The position numbers were made by a program, and so were the translations under genes. From an uncultured SAR116 cluster alpha proteobacterium (GTDB lineage: Bacteria > Pseudomonadota > Alphaproteobacteria > Puniceispirillales > Puniceispirillaceae), in NCBI GenBank assembly GCA_902547925.1, contig CACCQD010000007.1, positions 1-64,000 of the forward strand: 64,000 nucleotides of DNA, written 5' to 3'. The notes under the pieces were generated by a model, which worked only from the letters and a program-made list of their open reading frames with translations, searched no databases and had not been told where the DNA came from. Shown here one piece after another: positions 24,965 through 34,035 of this stretch (positions are counted from its first letter, which is position 1; each line of letters opens with the position of its first letter).

Positions 24965-26443
24965 TCAGCGCATGATGAAGGGGTTGGCTGGTGAAGTCTC
25001 TTGGGCAATCCAGACGGATTTGACCTGCAGAAATTCCTTGATCGCCTCCTGCCCACTCTCACGTCCTTGCCCGGACCGCTTGTACCCTCCAAAAGGTGAC
25101 ATGAAGCTCACCGCCCGGTAGGTGTTGACCCAGACCGTGCCTGCCTTCAGCTTTTCAGACATGCGCAGAGCGCGGCCAATATCCGAGGTCCAGACCCCAG
25201 CGGCCAGACCAAAGACGATATCATTGCCGATGCTGAGCGCTTCCGCCTCATCCTCAAACGGGATAACGGACAGGATCGGGCCAAAAACCTCTTCCTGGGC
25301 GATGCGCATATGGTTCTCGACATTGGTGAAAATGGTCGGTTCAACGAAGCGATTGCCCTTAACGCCGTCACCTTTATACGGCCCGCCTCCAAGAACGCAT
25401 GTCGCGCCATCTTCGCGCGCGACGTTCATGTAATGCAGAATTTTTTCATATTGCGGCTGGGTGGTAACCGGCCCCACATGGGTGTCTGACAACATCGGAT
25501 CACCAATTTTTGCCGCGCCTGCCACCTCCAGCAGACGTTTTACAAACCCATCGTAAATCGACCGCTGCACAAGAAGACGCGAGCCCGCGATGCAGGTCTG
25601 GCCTGTTGCCGCAAAAATTCCAGAAATCGCGCCCATCACTGCGGCCTCAAAATCCGCATCCTCAAAAACGATATTGGGAGATTTGCCCCCAAGCTCCAGT
25701 GTGACTGGCATGATCTTTCGCGCCGCACTCTCATAGATTTTCTGACCGGCGAAATCAGATCCGGTGAAGGCCACCTTGGCCAGATCAGGATGATCGACCA
25801 TCGGTTGGCCAACCTCAATCCCCATGCCGGTGATGCAATTCACCACACCATCCGGGATGCCGACTTCTTTAATGAGCTCCATAAATTCAAGGCTAGAAGC
25901 CGAGGTGAATTCAGATGGTTTGACCACCGCCGTGTTTCCCGCCGCCAGTGCTGGTGCCAGTTTCCACGCCAGGAGGAGCAGAGGGGAGTTCCATGCCGTG
26001 ATCATCCCCACCACGCCCAGAGGCTCATAACGGGTGAAGTTAAATATTCCCGGCTTGTCGGACGGCAGGACCGCGCCCTCTATTTTGTCAGCAAGACCAC
26101 CGTAATAGCGATACCACTCGGCGAGATATTTTGTCTGCGCGCCCATCTCGGCGATCAGTTTACCATTGTCGCGCACCTCAAGCTCACCAAGACGAGTGGC
26201 TTCACGCTCAATAATCTCAGCAAGCCGGACCAAGAGCTTGCCACGCTGGGTGGGGCGCATCTGTCCCCACTCGCCATCATCAAACGCAGCCTTGGCTGAT
26301 CTTACCGCCTGATCGGCATCCGCTGCATTGCCGCGCGCAATTTTCGCCCAGACCTCTCCGGTGTAGGGATTGTCCGTCTCAAAATATTCGCCAGACGCAG
26401 GTTCAACCCACGCGCCATTAATAAAGTGATTATAAGTTTTCAT
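24965..26443 (-). CDS. NAD(P)+-dependent aldehyde dehydrogenase
   Basis: A 492-residue aldehyde dehydrogenase of the usual family length. The active-site glutamate region VTLELGGKSPNIVF (about residues 245-258), the catalytic cysteine in GQTCIAGSRL (about residue 283), the cofactor-binding AWNSPLLL and the C-terminal FGGYKRSGQGRE are complete. The closest resemblance is to betaine-aldehyde/general aliphatic aldehyde dehydrogenases. It lies 51 bases before the GcvT-family gene and 15 bases after the alcohol dehydrogenase stop, so the three form one operon in which an alcohol could be oxidised stepwise and a methyl group passed to folate. The real substrate is unknown. Confidence 0.92.
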   Translation of the reverse strand: MKTYNHFINGAWVEPASGEYFETDNPYTGEVWAKIARGNAADADQAVRSAKAAFDDGEWGQMRPTQRGKLLVRLAEIIEREATRLGELEVRDNGKLIAEMGAQTKYLAEWYRYYGGLADKIEGAVLPSDKPGIFNFTRYEPLGVVGMITAWNSPLLLLAWKLAPALAAGNTAVVKPSEFTSASSLEFMELIKEVGIPDGVVNCITGMGIEVGQPMVDHPDLAKVAFTGSDFAGQKIYESAARKIMPVTLELGGKSPNIVFEDADFEAAVMGAISGIFAATGQTCIAGSRLLVQRSIYDGFVKRLLEVAGAAKIGDPMLSDTHVGPVTTQPQYEKILHYMNVAREDGATCVLGGGPYKGDGVKGNRFVEPTIFTNVENHMRIAQEEVFGPILSVIPFEDEAEALSIGNDIVFGLAAGVWTSDIGRALRMSEKLKAGTVWVNTYRAVSFMSPFGGYKRSGQGRESGQEAIKEFLQVKSVWIAQETSPANPFIMR

Positions 26444-26458
26444 CGGTTGCTAAAGCCC

Positions 26459-27535
26459 CTATTTGTCAATTTCGTCTGGCTGGAAAACAATTCTACCAGT
26501 CACCCGACCATTTTTAAGATCCTCTAAGGCGTCATTGATCTGAGAAAGTGGGCGCCGTTCAATCGGCATCTGTTTGATCTCGCCAGCTCTCACCATTTCT
26601 ATGAGCTTACGCAACTGTGGTGAGTTGCCAACGTGGCTGCCCCGCACCGTCATCGCCTTTTGTGGCAACCAAACCTGCGGCATATGGAAGTCCCCACCCG
26701 CCTGACCAACGAGCAGATATCGGCCTGCCTTCGACATAGCGCGCACTGCGATGCGCCCCGTAACAGCGCCACCAAAGGTGTCAAGAACGCCCATAAGCCG
26801 CCCATCTGCCATTTTTTGCAATTCTTTAACAGCGTCTCTTCGTTGGCTGTTCATTGCCTTGGCCGCACCCATTTCGCGCGCCGCATCGAGTTTGGCGTCA
26901 TCTATGTCAACTGCTATGATATTCTTGAACCCCATGGCGCAAGCAATCGAAATGGCATTCATGCCTAGGCCGCCACAGCCCATTATAGCCATCCATTCGT
27001 CCTCGCGAAGGGCACCCATCTTCTCTAGAGCATTGAAAACAGTTATGCCAGAGCAGGAATGCGGAACCACATCAGCCGCGTCCAAACCTTCAATATCAAC
27101 GAGGAATTTTTCATGTTCGACCAAACAATGGCTGGCAAATCCACCCTTTTGTTTCAGGCCGATGATGCGCATAGCCGAACAATCACTTTCGCGGTCCTCG
27201 TGACACGCATTGCAGTTGCCACATCCAATCCAGGGAAAAACCAAAACCTGCTGACCACATTGCACATTCGTAACATCGCCACCGACAGCCTCCACGATAC
27301 CTGCAATTTCATGTCCAAACGTCATCGGCAGGGTGGCACCGCGCTCGGCAAAAGTCAGACGGCCCTCCTGCCCCAGATCCATATAGCCCTTTTGAACATG
27401 CAAATCGGAGTGGCACAGCCCAGCCGCTGTGACTCGAACAAGCACTTCATTACCTGTTGGTTGTGGCAGATTATTTCGACGCTTTTCAAACGGCTTACCC
27501 CACTCAGTGAGGTCAAAACTTATATATTGCCTCAT
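26459..27535 (-). CDS. Zinc-dependent alcohol dehydrogenase
   Basis: A 358-residue medium-chain dehydrogenase. Catalytic zinc ligands are Cys in GLCHSD (about residue 38), His in FGHEIAGIVE (about residue 73) and a later Cys; the structural zinc site is CGNCNACHEDRESDC (about residues 110-124). The Rossmann nucleotide motif is GCGGLGMNAISIA (about residues 192-204), followed by an aspartate (AVDIDD) that favours NAD+. It is the first gene of the ADH-ALDH-GcvT operon. The AT-rich leader upstream includes the inverted repeat TTCAAT-TCATT-ATTGAA at 27640-27656, a possible operator. Confidence 0.92.
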   Translation of the reverse strand: MRQYISFDLTEWGKPFEKRRNNLPQPTGNEVLVRVTAAGLCHSDLHVQKGYMDLGQEGRLTFAERGATLPMTFGHEIAGIVEAVGGDVTNVQCGQQVLVFPWIGCGNCNACHEDRESDCSAMRIIGLKQKGGFASHCLVEHEKFLVDIEGLDAADVVPHSCSGITVFNALEKMGALREDEWMAIMGCGGLGMNAISIACAMGFKNIIAVDIDDAKLDAAREMGAAKAMNSQRRDAVKELQKMADGRLMGVLDTFGGAVTGRIAVRAMSKAGRYLLVGQAGGDFHMPQVWLPQKAMTVRGSHVGNSPQLRKLIEMVRAGEIKQMPIERRPLSQINDALEDLKNGRVTGRIVFQPDEIDK

Positions 27536-27772
27536 GTGAACTCATTTTGATTGAAACAATTTTTCTACTTATTCACCAAACTGGGTGGGTTCGTTTTTGG
27601 AGCGTCACAAAAATTCAATTTGATCGCAATAAAAAATTTTTCAATTCATTATTGAATCGTTTAATTACTCTTCTCACCAGAGTTGCTAAGTCCAAGGTCA
27701 GGCATCATGAGGCTTAACCGGAAAACCGTGTTTCATTTTTGCGCCACGCCAGCAGAACCGTCCAGCCTTGGT

Positions 27773-28780
27773 TTATTTGGCATCCATTTTCTTATTTCGA
27801 TCACGTGTATTGCGAGTGTTTTTGTCGATACCATCATGATACGTCAGAAACCATTTATCCCAGGGCATTTCAGGCGTGCCATAATTGCATTCGAAGTACC
27901 TGTGATGTAGTTGATGAAAAAACTCACCCAGTTCTAGACGACGTTTATCGCTAATTAAAAGTGCATCGAAACCCGAATGCGAAAGCGCGGGATTTAAAGA
28001 CAACGCGTAGACGTGGAACAGAAAATGCGCAGGGTGTGACGGAACAATCAAATGGATTAGTAGACCTGAAAAATAGGGCAGTGTTTCTAGAGGATGCATC
28101 GACAACCCACTCCAGGGCCCCGTATTAATATTTCGGTGATGCACTGAATGGGCAATTCGGTAATAGAGTGGTTGATGCAACAAGCGGTGCACCCAGTAAA
28201 AATGAAACCCCTTCCAGAGCAATATAAACCAGAAAAACAGGATAAACCAAATCGGGTTATCATTAAACTTCAACGTCATTACTAGGCCGGTATCAACCCC
28301 GCGAAAATACAACACTTCGTAGAGAGTCCAGATTGGCACCCCCCAGGCAAGGGACCAGAACATATTATCCAGAACTTGATTTCGAAAGGTGAACTTACCG
28401 TTGTTGCGCGCCATGGCGCGGCTGTCGTATTTCAATTTATCACCCTGGCATCGCATGACCCAGAGCCATGCATGCAACCCCCCTGCCACGATAACAATCA
28501 AAGCTAGATTTCTTAGAAACATTAGCCCAACTGCTTGCAGGCTCAAATCTGTTAAGGAGGGCTGAAACCAGTTGGAGATCGCGAATGCTAACGCCACCCA
28601 AAGCGTTGCCCCGCTGACTGTCATCCAACCACGCCTAAACCAGTTCAACACAAACAAACTACGTGGGCGCAAATGAAAAACGGGTGAATTTGGTATAGGG
28701 AGATTGGGAAAATAATTCCAGATCCTGCTCTGTCCTTCAGCTACAAGAACCTCATCGCCTTCAGCATTTTTCATTTTCAT
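27773..28780 (-). CDS. Sterol desaturase/fatty acid hydroxylase family membrane enzyme
   Basis: A 335-residue integral membrane di-iron enzyme. Membrane segments occur near residues 50-72, 80-105, 150-172 and 180-200. The histidine clusters that bind the di-iron centre are HRLLHQP (about residue 217), HSVHHRNINTGPWSG (about residues 229-243) and HQLHHRYFECNYG (about residues 305-317). The family hydroxylates or desaturates lipids such as sterols, carotenoids and fatty acids. Its ATG overlaps the stop codon of a decayed second copy of the same family (ATGA at 28777-28780), so the two were once a coupled pair. Substrate is unknown. Confidence 0.87.
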   Translation of the reverse strand: MKMKNAEGDEVLVAEGQSRIWNYFPNLPIPNSPVFHLRPRSLFVLNWFRRGWMTVSGATLWVALAFAISNWFQPSLTDLSLQAVGLMFLRNLALIVIVAGGLHAWLWVMRCQGDKLKYDSRAMARNNGKFTFRNQVLDNMFWSLAWGVPIWTLYEVLYFRGVDTGLVMTLKFNDNPIWFILFFWFILLWKGFHFYWVHRLLHQPLYYRIAHSVHHRNINTGPWSGLSMHPLETLPYFSGLLIHLIVPSHPAHFLFHVYALSLNPALSHSGFDALLISDKRRLELGEFFHQLHHRYFECNYGTPEMPWDKWFLTYHDGIDKNTRNTRDRNKKMDAK

Positions 28781-29060
28781 GGGGTCACCATGCGTTGACC
28801 TTTCATCCGCTCGTGCATTCTCTTGGTGGTCGAACAGGTGCCGACGGGAAAAGTGCCATAAATATTGTCAAGCGACACATCCGGATTTCCATAATTGCAT
28901 TCAAAGAACCGATTATGCAACTGATGAAAGAAATCACTTCAACGCGGATACTTACCACCGCAAAATGACACTGCCCCAAAACGGAATGAGAATGAAGGGC
29001 GCAACACACCAGACCACTCCATCATCCCAACCCCATTGAAGCATCTCCCCTTGGGACTAA
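28777..29060 (-). pseudogene. Remnant of a second sterol desaturase-type gene
   Basis: Reading the minus strand from 28932 to the stop at 28777 gives a 51-codon tail whose start, FFHQLHNRFFECNYGNP, matches the di-iron motif FFHQLHHRYFECNYGTP of the intact neighbour. Further upstream the same frame shows FRFGAVSFCGGKYPR in the position of GFDALLISDKRR in the intact copy, but an in-frame TGA at 28939-28941 interrupts it, and no longer frame is open. The earlier part of the gene is missing or scrambled. Its stop still overlaps the start of the intact gene. About 190 more bases up to the aldo/keto reductase start hold no recognisable gene. Confidence 0.72.
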
Positions 29061-29254
29061 ATCCGGAAAATTATGTTTGCTCGCGTAATTCTCTCTCAAT
29101 CGTCTTTCGGTGGTTTTTGTTTTTACAAAGAATCTCAATCTGACTTGCCCTTTGATCAGAAAATATTCCGACACTGGCATATATCCAGAGCCATTGAAAT
29201 TGTTCGTTCCAAACAGCATAGTAAAGGGCCATAAACGCAAAAGGATTAAGCGCT

Positions 29255-30337
29255 GTGAAATACAATCTCCTCGGAAATACTGGGCTGAAAGTATCCGCCA
29301 TCACAATGGGCACTTTCAGCTTTGGCGGTGAAGGTCCATTTGGGCTTGTGGCCAATCAGGGCGTCAAGGAAGCAAAACGTCTGACGGACCTTTGCATCGA
29401 CCACGGCGTCAATCTGTTCGATACCGCTAACATGTATTCCACTGGTTTGTCCGAGGAAATCGTCGGCGAGGTTCTGGGTGACAAATCAGATCATATCCTG
29501 CTGACATCGAAAGCCCGCATGCGCATTGGTGAGGGGCCGAATGACGAAGGAGTATCGCGCTGGCATCTAATTCGGGAATGTGAACGCTCTCTTAAACGGT
29601 TACGGCGCGATCACATCGACATCTATTACATGCATGAATGGGACGGCACCACCGCAGTCGAGGAAAAGATGGCGGCGCTGGATACGCTCGTACAGCAGGG
29701 TAAGGTGCGCTATGTGGGCTGTTCGAACTACTCCGCCTGGCATATCATGAAATCACAGATGGCAGCGCAGGCTGCCAGCGGTGTTAAATTTTCAACACAG
29801 CAGATTCATTATACATTGGAGGCGCGGGAGGCCGAATATGAACTCCTGCCTTTGGCTGTTGATCAAAAGCTAGGGGTTCAGGTCTGGAGTCCTCTTGCTG
29901 CCGGTCTTTTGACAGGCAAACACAAGCGTGGCGGCGCAGCACCGGAAGGTAGCCGTCAAGCTGCGGGGTGGAATGAGCCACCTATCCGCGATATCGAGCG
30001 CCTTTGGAAAATTGTTGATTGTTTGGTCGAGATCGCACACGCGCGCGCCGCGACACCAGCGCAAGTGGCACTTGCCTGGCTGTTGACACGTCCAGCCATC
30101 AGCTCGCTTGTTGTTGGCGGGCGCACCGAAACCCAATTCACTGAGAATTTTGGAGCCTTGTCCCTGACACTGACCGAAGACGAGATGACCAGGCTGAATG
30201 ATGCCAGCAGGCTACCACTCATATATCCCTATTGGCACCAACATAATTTTGCACTGCCGCGGTTCGGTGATGCAGACAAGGCGTTGCATGACAGCTATCC
30301 CGACCGGCATTATGGCGGCGAGGACCCGCTGATCTGA
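29255..30337 (+). CDS. Aldo/keto reductase
   Basis: A 360-residue NADPH-dependent oxidoreductase of the AKR superfamily with a TIM-barrel fold. The N terminus (YNLLGNTGLKVSAITMGTFSFGG), the catalytic region DTANMYSTG with Asp and Tyr (about residues 50-58), the lysine in LTSKARM, the histidine in YYMHEWDGT (about residues 126-134) and the cofactor-binding VWSPLAAGLLTGKH are present. The start is a GTG with AAGGA nine bases upstream. The closest general resemblance is to AKRs of the YdjG/MocA (rhizopine) type acting on small ketones and aldehydes. It borders the sugar island and converges with dhaL, so a role in that island is possible. Confidence 0.9.
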   Translation: MKYNLLGNTGLKVSAITMGTFSFGGEGPFGLVANQGVKEAKRLTDLCIDHGVNLFDTANMYSTGLSEEIVGEVLGDKSDHILLTSKARMRIGEGPNDEGVSRWHLIRECERSLKRLRRDHIDIYYMHEWDGTTAVEEKMAALDTLVQQGKVRYVGCSNYSAWHIMKSQMAAQAASGVKFSTQQIHYTLEAREAEYELLPLAVDQKLGVQVWSPLAAGLLTGKHKRGGAAPEGSRQAAGWNEPPIRDIERLWKIVDCLVEIAHARAATPAQVALAWLLTRPAISSLVVGGRTETQFTENFGALSLTLTEDEMTRLNDASRLPLIYPYWHQHNFALPRFGDADKALHDSYPDRHYGGEDPLI

Positions 30338-30354
30338 TTTATGTTGTGGACAGG

Positions 30355-30376
30355 GACGCGCTAGTCGGGGCGCGTC
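30355..30376. terminator. GC-rich hairpin between convergent genes
   Basis: A perfect 7-bp stem (GACGCGC and GCGCGTC) with an 8-base loop lies between the stops of the aldo/keto reductase and dhaL and touches the dhaL stop codon. No T run is present. It may end transcription from both sides. Confidence 0.35.
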
Positions 30377-30989
30377 AGACGCTTCGCCCGGCAATCGCAT
30401 AGACGATGAACTTCATCGCCAGCATGCCGGGATCATCAAGGCCAATGCTTTTCTCGCCAAACATGCGCGCCCGCCCCATGGTCGCGGGCTTGTCACGAAA
30501 CGCGGCAAGCGCCTCATCAACCGCCACAACGGCTGCTGTCCTGATGTCTTCAAGATCAACCATGCCCATCGTTTGTTTGGCGATCGCATCAAGACTGTCG
30601 AGGACAGTCTTGCCGCCAATCTCGGCCTTGCCCCGTGTTTGAATCTGGTCACGCGCCACCGCAACCAGCGCAGTGAGTTCAGAGGGCTCCACAGCCGTCT
30701 GACCCTTTATCTGTTTGGCGATGGCCATCATCCCAAGGGCCATCAGCGTGCCATAGGACGATCCTGATGATTTGGTGAATGCCTGTGAGCATTTCAGCAT
30801 GGCAAGACCAAGATCCTCAGGCAGATCATCCCTCACCGCGGTAATTTCTGCCATGCCGCGAGTCATGGTGATGCCCAGATCACCATCTCCCAATTTGCCA
30901 TCTGCTGCATTCAGCGTGTCAAAATGCGTGGGCATTTTCTCATGCAAGCGTTCAATCGCGCCAAGCAAGGCAGACCGATCAAGTCCCAT
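30375..30989 (-). CDS. dhaL: DhaL-type dihydroxyacetone kinase ADP/ATP-binding subunit
   Basis: A 204-residue helical subunit that holds the nucleotide in split dihydroxyacetone kinases. The magnesium/phosphate loop KLGDGDLGITMTRG (about residues 29-42), SSGSSYGTLMALG (about residues 78-90) and the C-terminal DPGMLAMKFIV are typical. The start ATG at 30989 overlaps the dhaK stop (TGATG), giving tight coupling; GGAGAG precedes it. No DhaM phosphotransfer subunit is encoded nearby, so the nucleotide is presumably used as free ATP. It ends the transporter-dhaK-dhaL operon. Confidence 0.88.
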   Translation of the reverse strand: MGLDRSALLGAIERLHEKMPTHFDTLNAADGKLGDGDLGITMTRGMAEITAVRDDLPEDLGLAMLKCSQAFTKSSGSSYGTLMALGMMAIAKQIKGQTAVEPSELTALVAVARDQIQTRGKAEIGGKTVLDSLDAIAKQTMGMVDLEDIRTAAVVAVDEALAAFRDKPATMGRARMFGEKSIGLDDPGMLAMKFIVYAIAGRSV

Positions 30990-31987
30990 CAAACTCTCCA
31001 GAAAGCACAATCGCAAGGTGCCGTGAGCAAGGTTTCAAGCTCTTCATCCAGCTTGCATAATGTAAAGGAAACCCCTGCCATTTCCATGGATGTGGCATAA
31101 CGGCCAACCAACGGCATGACGATAGTGGCACCCGTGGCCTCCAGCGCGGCCTTGACCTCGTTATAGAGGATGTAAAGCTCCTCGGGTGGGGTGGCGCCAA
31201 GGCTGTTCACCATGATCGAGACACGATCGCCGCCGGCCAGCGGAATATCGGCCAGCAACCGCTCCATCATCTCGGTAGCAATTTCATCGGCGGTCCGCAG
31301 TTTGCCGCGCCAGATCCCGGGCTCTCCATGGATGCCCATTCCCATCTCAATCTCGTCATCGGCGATTTCAAAGGTGGGTTTGCCAGCCTGTGGTACGGTA
31401 CATGAGCTCAGCGCGACACCAATGGACCGACAGGAATCGGCAGCTTTCTGGGCAATTGCCGTCACCGCCTCAAGATCACGCCCGTCCTCGGCCGCGGCGC
31501 CAGCCATCTTGAAGGCATACACCATGCCGGCGACACCGCGGCGTTTCTCATGTTCTTCCGGTGGGGCCGAAGCGATATCATCGGTGAGCAGCACGGTCGT
31601 ACAGGTGATTTCATCGAACTCAACAAGGTCGCCTGCCATATCGAAATTCAGAATATCTCCACCGTAATTTCCATACAGGCGAAGCACCCCGGCACCCTGA
31701 TCAGCAGAGCGGATGGCATCAGCCATCTGTTCGGCCGATGGTGAGGAAAACACATCGCCGATCGCACACGCATCAAGCAGGCCTCCACCGACATAACCAG
31801 TGAAAACCGGCAGATGTCCGGATCCACCGCCAGTCACGATCCCGACTTTGCCTCTCGTTCCTTCCCTGGCACGAGCAACGACTTTGCCGCTGTCACCATG
31901 GAGCCGGTAATATTCGGGATGGGCGGCCACCAGTCCGGCCAACATCTCGTCAACATAATCTGCTGCGGAATTCAGAATCTTTTTCAT
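30989..31987 (-). CDS. dhaK: DhaK-type dihydroxyacetone (or related ketose) kinase substrate-binding subunit
   Basis: A 332-residue DhaK subunit. It has the N-terminal MKKILNSAADYVDEML, TGGGSGHLPVFTGYVG (about residues 48-63), NYGGDILNFDMA and the motif GMGIHGEPG (about residues 215-223), whose histidine forms the covalent bond to the keto group of the substrate. Partnered with DhaL it phosphorylates dihydroxyacetone to DHAP; homologous pairs also act on erythrulose and other short ketoses. I use the ATG at 31987, behind a GAGGAG site. It follows two sugar permeases by 26 bases, which suggests that the imported sugar or one of its cleavage products is its substrate. Confidence 0.9.
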   Translation of the reverse strand: MKKILNSAADYVDEMLAGLVAAHPEYYRLHGDSGKVVARAREGTRGKVGIVTGGGSGHLPVFTGYVGGGLLDACAIGDVFSSPSAEQMADAIRSADQGAGVLRLYGNYGGDILNFDMAGDLVEFDEITCTTVLLTDDIASAPPEEHEKRRGVAGMVYAFKMAGAAAEDGRDLEAVTAIAQKAADSCRSIGVALSSCTVPQAGKPTFEIADDEIEMGMGIHGEPGIWRGKLRTADEIATEMMERLLADIPLAGGDRVSIMVNSLGATPPEELYILYNEVKAALEATGATIVMPLVGRYATSMEMAGVSFTLCKLDEELETLLTAPCDCAFWRV

Positions 31988-32013
31988 CTCACATCTCCTC
32001 TTTGGAAATTGTT

Positions 32014-33021
32014 TTAGTGACCGGATCTGGCTTTGCCAAACCGGCTCCAATCAGTCGTGTTGACGACCATTACAAAAATCAACAAGGCACCCCAGATCAG
32101 CTCACGCGCGAAGTTGGACACCTGCAACATATTCAGGCCGCTCGACAGGAACTGCATGGACAGCACGGCAAGCACGACACCCATTACCCGCCCATAACCG
32201 CCATAAGGGTTTACCCCGCCAAGCACAGCGATCAGAACGGCCAGAAGCAGATAGCTTGACCCATAATCTGCCTTGGCAGAATTGGCACGACTCATGACCA
32301 CCATGCCGGCAACGGACGACAAAACGCCAGAAATAACATAAACACGGATCAGCAGCTTGTTGATGTCGATGGCTGCAAACAGTGCGGCCAAAGGGTTGGC
32401 ACCGTACATTGTCGCTTTCAACCCGAAGCTGGTCTTTGTCAGGATTACATGCAACGCGGCGGCCAGAAGCACAAAAATCACAAGCGGAACAGGCACAAGC
32501 AGCAGCTGCGCATTGCCGATCCAGGCGACCACGTCTGGAAAACCCATCACCGCGCTGCCACCGGTCATGGCCACAGCGATGCCAGTAAAAACCAAGCCTG
32601 AGCCAAGGGTCGCCAAAATGGGAGGTAAGCCCAGCCGCGCCACAAGGATGCCGTTGAACAGCCCGGCCAGAGCGCCAACACACACAGCCACACCCAAGGC
32701 AGCAAAGAGCCATAGCAGTGCCACAGCCCCGGTCGCATCAGCGCCTGCGAAATTTACCAGTATCAATGCCGAGATCACCGCAGTGAGGTTGGCAACACCA
32801 ACCACCGACAAATCGATACCGCCCGTCATCATGGTGATCGTCATGGCAAGAGCCAGAATGGCAAATTCGGGGAATTGAAATGCCATGGAAATGATATTCT
32901 GTGACGAGAGAAACCTGTCCGGCGACAGGGCTGCCATTGCCAGAAACACGACGACGGCAATGATGGCAAGCCGGAACTCCGGTGTCGATGTCCCTTGTTT
33001 TGACAGTAAGCGCAAAACCAT
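32014..33021 (-). CDS. Sugar ABC transporter permease (RbsC/LsrC-like), second
   Basis: A 335-residue BPD_transp_2-type permease with about eight to ten membrane segments. The family motif GGIDLSVVGVANLTAV (about residues 66-82) and the conserved GLPPILATLGSGLVFTG and ANPLAALFAAIDINK loops, the latter contacting the ATPase, are present. It imports sugars such as ribose, xylose or rhamnose together with the permease encoded 12 bases upstream. The ATG follows GGGGAAACAG. It is the fourth gene of the binding protein-ATPase-permease-permease-dhaK-dhaL operon. Confidence 0.92.
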   Translation of the reverse strand: MVLRLLSKQGTSTPEFRLAIIAVVVFLAMAALSPDRFLSSQNIISMAFQFPEFAILALAMTITMMTGGIDLSVVGVANLTAVISALILVNFAGADATGAVALLWLFAALGVAVCVGALAGLFNGILVARLGLPPILATLGSGLVFTGIAVAMTGGSAVMGFPDVVAWIGNAQLLLVPVPLVIFVLLAAALHVILTKTSFGLKATMYGANPLAALFAAIDINKLLIRVYVISGVLSSVAGMVVMSRANSAKADYGSSYLLLAVLIAVLGGVNPYGGYGRVMGVVLAVLSMQFLSSGLNMLQVSNFARELIWGALLIFVMVVNTTDWSRFGKARSGH

Positions 33022-33033
33022 CGCTGTTTCCCC

Positions 33034-34035
33034 CTACGCCGATTTCGCTGCAGCGCGTTTTGCCTGCCATGCTGGCAGGCCGGTTCCAAGCAGGATCAAC
33101 AGACCAATTGTCACAAACTGCCAGGTGGATGGAATGCCGACGACAATAAGGCTGTTTTCGACAAGCACGATCAGCGACACACCAAGCAGCGTTCCGGTCA
33201 GCGTTCCATAGCCACCGATCAATCTGGCTCCGCCCAGCACCACCGCTGCAATCACCGACAATTCAAGACCAACCAGAGAAAACGGATCGGCCATCCGGCC
33301 CATGGCGCCGTGGATAATACCGGCAAGCCCGGCCAAAGCACCGACATAGCAATATACGAAGAACTGCGCACCACGCACATTGATCCCAATGCGGCGCGCG
33401 CTTTCAAGCGAACCACCAATCGCAAAGATCGATCGGCCCAGCATGGTCTTGTGAAGGATAAAGAGGGTCAGGAGCACGACGATAGCAAGCGCCGCAACGG
33501 CCCAGGGAATAGCATAGAAGCTGCCAGCCTCTGTTGTGCCACGGGCAATCATCATACGGGAAAATCCACGCATTTCCGGTGGCAGCGCCGAAATCCGCTG
33601 GGACCCGATGAATGTCAAAAGGAAGCCGCGAAACACCGAAAGGGTGCCAAGCGTGACGATCAGGGTCGGCAGGCGGCAGATCACCACAAAAAACCCGTTG
33701 ATCGCACCAAGACATGCGCCAATCCCGATAGAGATTGCGAAAATGAAATACCACGGCATGTCCGGCATTACCGCCAATGTCAGCACGGTCGTCGAATACA
33801 TCGCAAACACCGCAATGGCTGTAAAACTCACATCAATCCCGCCGGAAATCAGCACCATCATCGCAGCGACCGCCAAAATGCCGATCACAACAGATGCGCG
33901 CATCAGATCGGTCAGCGTCGTGACCGACAGGAAAAGTGGATCGGAAAAAGTGGCCAAAAGACAGAAGGCGACAATCACGACAGCGACCAATGTCTCGTTT
34001 CTTGTTGCCAGATTTTTCAAAGACAGCCTGTTCAT
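33034..34035 (-). CDS. Sugar ABC transporter permease (RbsC/LsrC-like), first
   Basis: A 333-residue inner-membrane permease of the BPD_transp_2 family with repeated hydrophobic segments throughout. Family motifs are SGGIDVSFTAIAVFAM (about residues 66-81), RLPTLIVTLGTLSVFRG and SLESARRIGINVRG, the cytoplasmic loop facing the ATPase. It pairs with the permease gene downstream to form the membrane channel, as two different permease subunits do in LsrCD and RhaPQ systems. Its start overlaps the ATPase gene stop by 4 bases. Confidence 0.92.
   Translation of the reverse strand: MNRLSLKNLATRNETLVAVVIVAFCLLATFSDPLFLSVTTLTDLMRASVVIGILAVAAMMVLISGGIDVSFTAIAVFAMYSTTVLTLAVMPDMPWYFIFAISIGIGACLGAINGFFVVICRLPTLIVTLGTLSVFRGFLLTFIGSQRISALPPEMRGFSRMMIARGTTEAGSFYAIPWAVAALAIVVLLTLFILHKTMLGRSIFAIGGSLESARRIGINVRGAQFFVYCYVGALAGLAGIIHGAMGRMADPFSLVGLELSVIAAVVLGGARLIGGYGTLTGTLLGVSLIVLVENSLIVVGIPSTWQFVTIGLLILLGTGLPAWQAKRAAAKSA

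Noticed and set aside
29071-29355. Minus-strand frame of 94 codons with a hydrophobic middle (FAFMALYYAVWNEQFQWLW)
   Set aside because: It runs into the clear start of the aldo/keto reductase on the other strand, has no ribosome-binding site and no family I recognise. It might be part of the lost desaturase-type gene, but I cannot show it.
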